This document shows positions 61,119 to 64,000 of a stretch of 64,000 bases of DNA, one piece after another. Position numbers and translations under genes: made by a program. Within the stretch, counting starts at the first letter, position 1. Each line of letters starts with the position of its first letter. Where the stretch lies: positions 1 to 64,000 of the forward strand of contig DEXQ01000018.1 in NCBI GenBank assembly GCA_002364215.1, read 5' to 3'. The DNA comes from Aequorivita sp. UBA3180. GTDB lineage: Bacteria > Bacteroidota > Bacteroidia > Flavobacteriales > Flavobacteriaceae. The notes beneath the pieces were generated by a model. The model saw only the letters and a program-made list of their open reading frames with translations, did not search any database and was not told the origin of the DNA.

Positions 61119-61874
61119 TTATGAATTCCAGATTGCCCAAGCGCTCTCTGCCTGTAGCGCTAACATTTTCAACCCATTACTGGTTTGGGCGCCTTGCAAT
61201 TTTCCGCGTTCTAAAAATTCGGTTTCGGCGGGATTGTAGATTAAATCGAAAAGCAAATGATTTTCAGTAATAAATTGATAGGGAAGGGGCGGGCAATCAT
61301 CGATGTTTGGGAAGGTGCCCAAAGGTGTACTGTTTATAATTAACAGATTATTTTCAATAAATAATTTATCTAAAGAAGAATAATCCAAAGTTTTGGGTCC
61401 TTTTTTTCGGCTTACAAATCTAAAATCGAAATTTAAGTTTTGCAGGGCATAAGCTATCGCTTTGGAAGCTCCGCCCGTACCCAAAATTAGGGCAGTATTT
61501 TTTTGAAGTGGTAAAAATGGTTCAAGTGCTTTCTGAAAACCAAAATGGTCCGTATTGTAGCCAGTGAGTTTTCCATTTTTAGAAATTTCAATAGTGTTTA
61601 CAGCTCCAATTTTTTCAGCATCGGGAGCTAAACTATCTAGAAAAGGAATTACTTTTTCCTTATAGGGAATAGTAACGTTTAGGCCTTTTAAATTGGGCGT
61701 TTTGTTAATTATTTCTGGAAATTTTTCAATTGAGGAAATATCAAAATTTTCATAAGTATGCGGTAGGTTCTCTCTTTCAAATTTTTCTGAAAAGAATTTC
61801 TTTGAAAAGGAATAATCAATGTCTTTACCTATCAATCCAAATTTAGACACCTTGTTTCTTTTTGTGGTTATCAT
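61119..61874 (-). CDS. aroE: Shikimate dehydrogenase
   Basis: It reduces 3-dehydroshikimate with NADPH in aromatic amino-acid synthesis. The substrate-binding YSFSKKFF lies near the N-terminus, and the catalytic Lys is in NVTIPYKEKV with the partner Asp in GYNTDHFGF. The NADP loop LGTGGASKAIAYAL is central. I give the ATG at 61874. A GTG at 61850, just before KFGLIGKDIDYS, fits the family N-terminus equally well or better. Either start overlaps the 3' end of the upstream DUF368 gene. The protein is short (about 243-251 aa) but complete, as in other Bacteroidota. Confidence 0.92.
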   Translation of the reverse strand: MITTKRNKVSKFGLIGKDIDYSFSKKFFSEKFERENLPHTYENFDISSIEKFPEIINKTPNLKGLNVTIPYKEKVIPFLDSLAPDAEKIGAVNTIEISKNGKLTGYNTDHFGFQKALEPFLPLQKNTALILGTGGASKAIAYALQNLNFDFRFVSRKKGPKTLDYSSLDKLFIENNLLIINSTPLGTFPNIDDCPPLPYQFITENHLLFDLIYNPAETEFLERGKLQGAQTSNGLKMLALQAESAWAIWNS

Positions 61875-62865
61875 ACCAGTCCAAACTGAGGACAATCGCT
61901 ATTCCAACAATTATAAAAATAATTGCAAGTATGGTTTCAAAACTTAATTCGGAAGGGAAAAAGCGGTTGTAACCCCGTATGATTTCTCTTCCGTTGGCAT
62001 CAAATTGAATTTGGCCCAGAGCGTCCAATTCATATTTTTTTTCTTTCCAGGGCCAAACCACGCCCAGCGAACCTGCAATAAAACCAATTATTACGGCATA
62101 GGTAGCTTTTTTGAACCTCTTTAAAACGTATGCTAAAAGATGCGACAGCGAGACCAAGCCTACCAATGAACCCAACGAAAAAACTGCCAGAACCTTTAAA
62201 AGCTCTATGCGCTCTGCATCATAAATCCAACTGAAATCTCCTTGAAAAACATCAGCAAATGTATCAAAAAGTGAATTTACTGAATCTACTAAAAGTAGAA
62301 CGTAATTTCCCAAAAGCATAAGTATAAAAGACCCCGAAAGTCCCGGCAAAGTCATCCCCGAAACGCTTATAATTCCACAGAAAAAGACAAATAGCAAGTT
62401 GCTATTTTCCTTCGCGGGTTCCAAAAAACTGATCGCAACCCCTGCAGCGACACCGCAGAGCAAATAGCCAACATATTTGCGATTCCAATCGCCAAAATCT
62501 TTCGCAATAAAATAAATGGAGCCGATAATCATTCCGAAAAAAGCACTCCAAACAAAGAGTTCGTAATGTTCAATCAAATAATCCAAAAGTTTTGAAACGC
62601 TAAAATAACTTATGACCATTCCCAGAATCAACAGGCTTAAAAACTGCCCATTGGTATATCTGTAAAAACTCTTAAAACGCCCGTTAATTAAAAGCTTGAA
62701 CGCTTTTCTGTTTACTTTCTGAAGGGAATAAATAAATTCTTCATAAAAACCAGCAACAAATGCTACAACGCCCCCTGAAACGCCGGGCACTTTATTGGCA
62801 GCGCCCATCCCGAGTCCTTTTAAGACCAGCCAAGTTTTATCGGAAAAGGAACGGTTCTCGTACAC
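61843..62865 (-). CDS. DUF368 family protein, candidate undecaprenyl-phosphate translocase
   Basis: The 340 aa carry about nine membrane helices. The two inverted family motifs are visible: GMGAANKVPGVSGGVVAFVAG (split as AANKVPGVSGGVVAF) near residue 18 and GMTLPGLSGSFILMLLG near residue 175. DUF368 proteins (PopT) were recently linked to recycling of undecaprenyl phosphate across the membrane, the carrier used by the polysaccharide locus here. It is the second of two tandem paralogues and precedes aroE. Confidence 0.9.
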   Translation of the reverse strand: MYENRSFSDKTWLVLKGLGMGAANKVPGVSGGVVAFVAGFYEEFIYSLQKVNRKAFKLLINGRFKSFYRYTNGQFLSLLILGMVISYFSVSKLLDYLIEHYELFVWSAFFGMIIGSIYFIAKDFGDWNRKYVGYLLCGVAAGVAISFLEPAKENSNLLFVFFCGIISVSGMTLPGLSGSFILMLLGNYVLLLVDSVNSLFDTFADVFQGDFSWIYDAERIELLKVLAVFSLGSLVGLVSLSHLLAYVLKRFKKATYAVIIGFIAGSLGVVWPWKEKKYELDALGQIQFDANGREIIRGYNRFFPSELSFETILAIIFIIVGIAIVLSLDWYDNHKKKQGV

Positions 62866-62882
62866 AGATTTGGGTTATTGAG

Positions 62883-63869
62883 TTATTGGTTATTTTGACT
62901 ACTGATCACTTTCCTCCCGGCAACTCTTTCTAACAAAAAAATTGTTAAAAAGCCTATGATTGCAAAAAACATTGCATACAAAATCTGTGGATTGCCGTCA
63001 TAATTTTGCGGAAGGATGCTTCTTTCAATAAAAGGAATTTGTTCCCCAGCATGGTTCATTCTATACTGCAGAACTTCCTTCCATGGCCAAATTTTATTTA
63101 GGGCACCAATCATAAAACCGGTAAGCACCGCAAGTATTAGGTTTTTGTGATGCTTGAACATCCAGTTTAGAGCTCTGGAAAAAACTTTTAAACCAATAAC
63201 GGCGCCAACGGCAAAAATTAAAAGTTTGCCTAAGGCGCCCAGGAAAAGCGAACTGTTCAAGGTTGTGATTCCTTCACCCAATTGGGTTACAATTCCAATT
63301 ACTGTGGTATATGCACCCAAAAGCAGAAGGATAAATGCACCGGAAATGCCGGGAAGTATCATTGCAATAATTGCTATAAAACCTGCGAAAAAGAGAAACC
63401 ACGTACTTTCCGGAGAGCCAACGGGGTCTGCGATGGTTATTAAATAGGATGCCACCGAAGCTATGATCATCGCTATAATCACAGCCAATCTCCAACTGGT
63501 AATTTGTTTGCCTACATACACAATACTGGCAATTACCAACCCAAAAAAGAACGACCAGACCATAATTGGGTAAACCTCCAATAGCCACGTAATCAATTTT
63601 GCCAACGAAATAATACTGATTAAAACCCCTGAAAACAGCGCTAAAAGAAATCCAAGGTTGTAGTGCTTCCAAGCCTTTAAAAAACCTTCCTTTTTCCATA
63701 TTTTGAAAAAGCCGAGATCCAAGTTGTGAATGGTTTCTATCAGCTCTTCATAGATGCCGGAAATGAAGGCGATAGTTCCGCCAGAAACACCTGGCACTAC
63801 ATCGGCAGCGCCCATGGCGAGGCCTTTTGCAGTTACTGTCAAATATTGAAGAAAATTTCTTTGAGGCAT
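62883..63869 (-). CDS. DUF368 family protein, candidate undecaprenyl-phosphate translocase
   Basis: The 328 aa share the motifs GAADVVPGVSGGTIAFISG near residue 21 and MILPGISGAFILLLLGAY near residue 170 with the following paralogue, with similar helix spacing. The C-terminal segment is ILYAMFFAIIGFLTIFLLER. The two genes are 17 nt apart, so they are co-transcribed. The same translocase role is inferred. Whether the copies differ in substrate or orientation is unknown. Confidence 0.9.
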   Translation of the reverse strand: MPQRNFLQYLTVTAKGLAMGAADVVPGVSGGTIAFISGIYEELIETIHNLDLGFFKIWKKEGFLKAWKHYNLGFLLALFSGVLISIISLAKLITWLLEVYPIMVWSFFFGLVIASIVYVGKQITSWRLAVIIAMIIASVASYLITIADPVGSPESTWFLFFAGFIAIIAMILPGISGAFILLLLGAYTTVIGIVTQLGEGITTLNSSLFLGALGKLLIFAVGAVIGLKVFSRALNWMFKHHKNLILAVLTGFMIGALNKIWPWKEVLQYRMNHAGEQIPFIERSILPQNYDGNPQILYAMFFAIIGFLTIFLLERVAGRKVISSQNNQ

Positions 63870-63904
63870 AGGTCTATGTTGCTAAAACCCCAAAAATACA
63901 GAAA

Positions 63905-64000
63905 TTAAAGCGAAGGATTTTTGTGTTGCTTGATTATTTCCACAACGGTATCCATTTGATAAACTTGAGGAAAAAGTTCTTCAATGATCATTAAATATTC
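63905..64000 (-). CDS. 3' end of a gene that continues beyond the window
   Basis: On the minus strand the last 31 codons of an open frame run from the window edge to a TAA at 63905-63907 (residues include IIEELFPQVYQMDTVVE and IIKQHKNPSL). The composition looks coding and the gap to the DUF368 start is 35 nt, so it is probably the first gene of that operon. A tetratricopeptide-repeat protein is common at this position in flavobacteria, but the fragment is too short to identify. Confidence 0.55.
   Translation of the reverse strand, partial: EYLMIIEELFPQVYQMDTVVEIIKQHKNPSL

Overview
The window looks like a chromosomal segment of a marine-type flavobacterium (Bacteroidota, Flavobacteriaceae). 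The evidence is the AT-rich coding style, weak Shine-Dalgarno sites, candidate promoters of the Bacteroidota type (TTG, about 19 nt, TAnnTTTG), flavobacterial housekeeping families (DUF5606, DUF349, tandem DUF368, a LemA plus DUF2207 pair) and palindromic intergenic repeats. The taxon is inferred from gene content, not from a search.

Positions 501-51276 are one large surface-polysaccharide locus, nearly all on the plus strand. It holds precursor genes (wbpO- and wbpP-like for UDP-HexNAcA, gmd and fcl for GDP-fucose, a VioA-like sugar aminotransferase), an ABC exporter (Wzm 6501, Wzt 7535), about 20 glycosyltransferases (GT2, GT4, GT11-like, GT47-like and a DUF6625-like protein), four sulfotransferases of three families, several methyltransferases, an MBOAT plus SGNH acylation pair, an asparagine-synthase-like gene, an O-antigen ligase or polymerase, and a polyprenyl-phosphate sugar transferase at the end. 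The probable product is a sulfated, fucosylated, amino-sugar and uronic-acid glycan, or several glycans sharing one locus. A GC-rich HU-like gene lies on the opposite strand in an AT-rich gap at 21.7-23.1 kb. A long secreted repeat protein lies at 3409.

Positions 51469-64000 are core genome: AlkB-like dioxygenase, LemA, DUF2207, dapD, ruvX, def, DUF5606, mazG, DUF349, aroE and two DUF368 undecaprenyl-phosphate translocase candidates. The 3' end of a further minus-strand gene runs off the window.

The most unusual signal is in the spacers. Three unrelated small genes each sit inside a repeat family of their own. A GIY-YIG gene lies exactly between the arms of a palindromic element that also occurs empty next door. 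A GxxExxY gene lies between the arms of a second palindromic family and is tandemly duplicated with an internally deleted copy. A four-helix-bundle (S23/Avd-type) gene lies between 7-bp tandem arrays. This suggests gene-plus-cognate-repeat elements comparable in logic to REP/RAYT systems, and it is the lead candidate for something not yet described.
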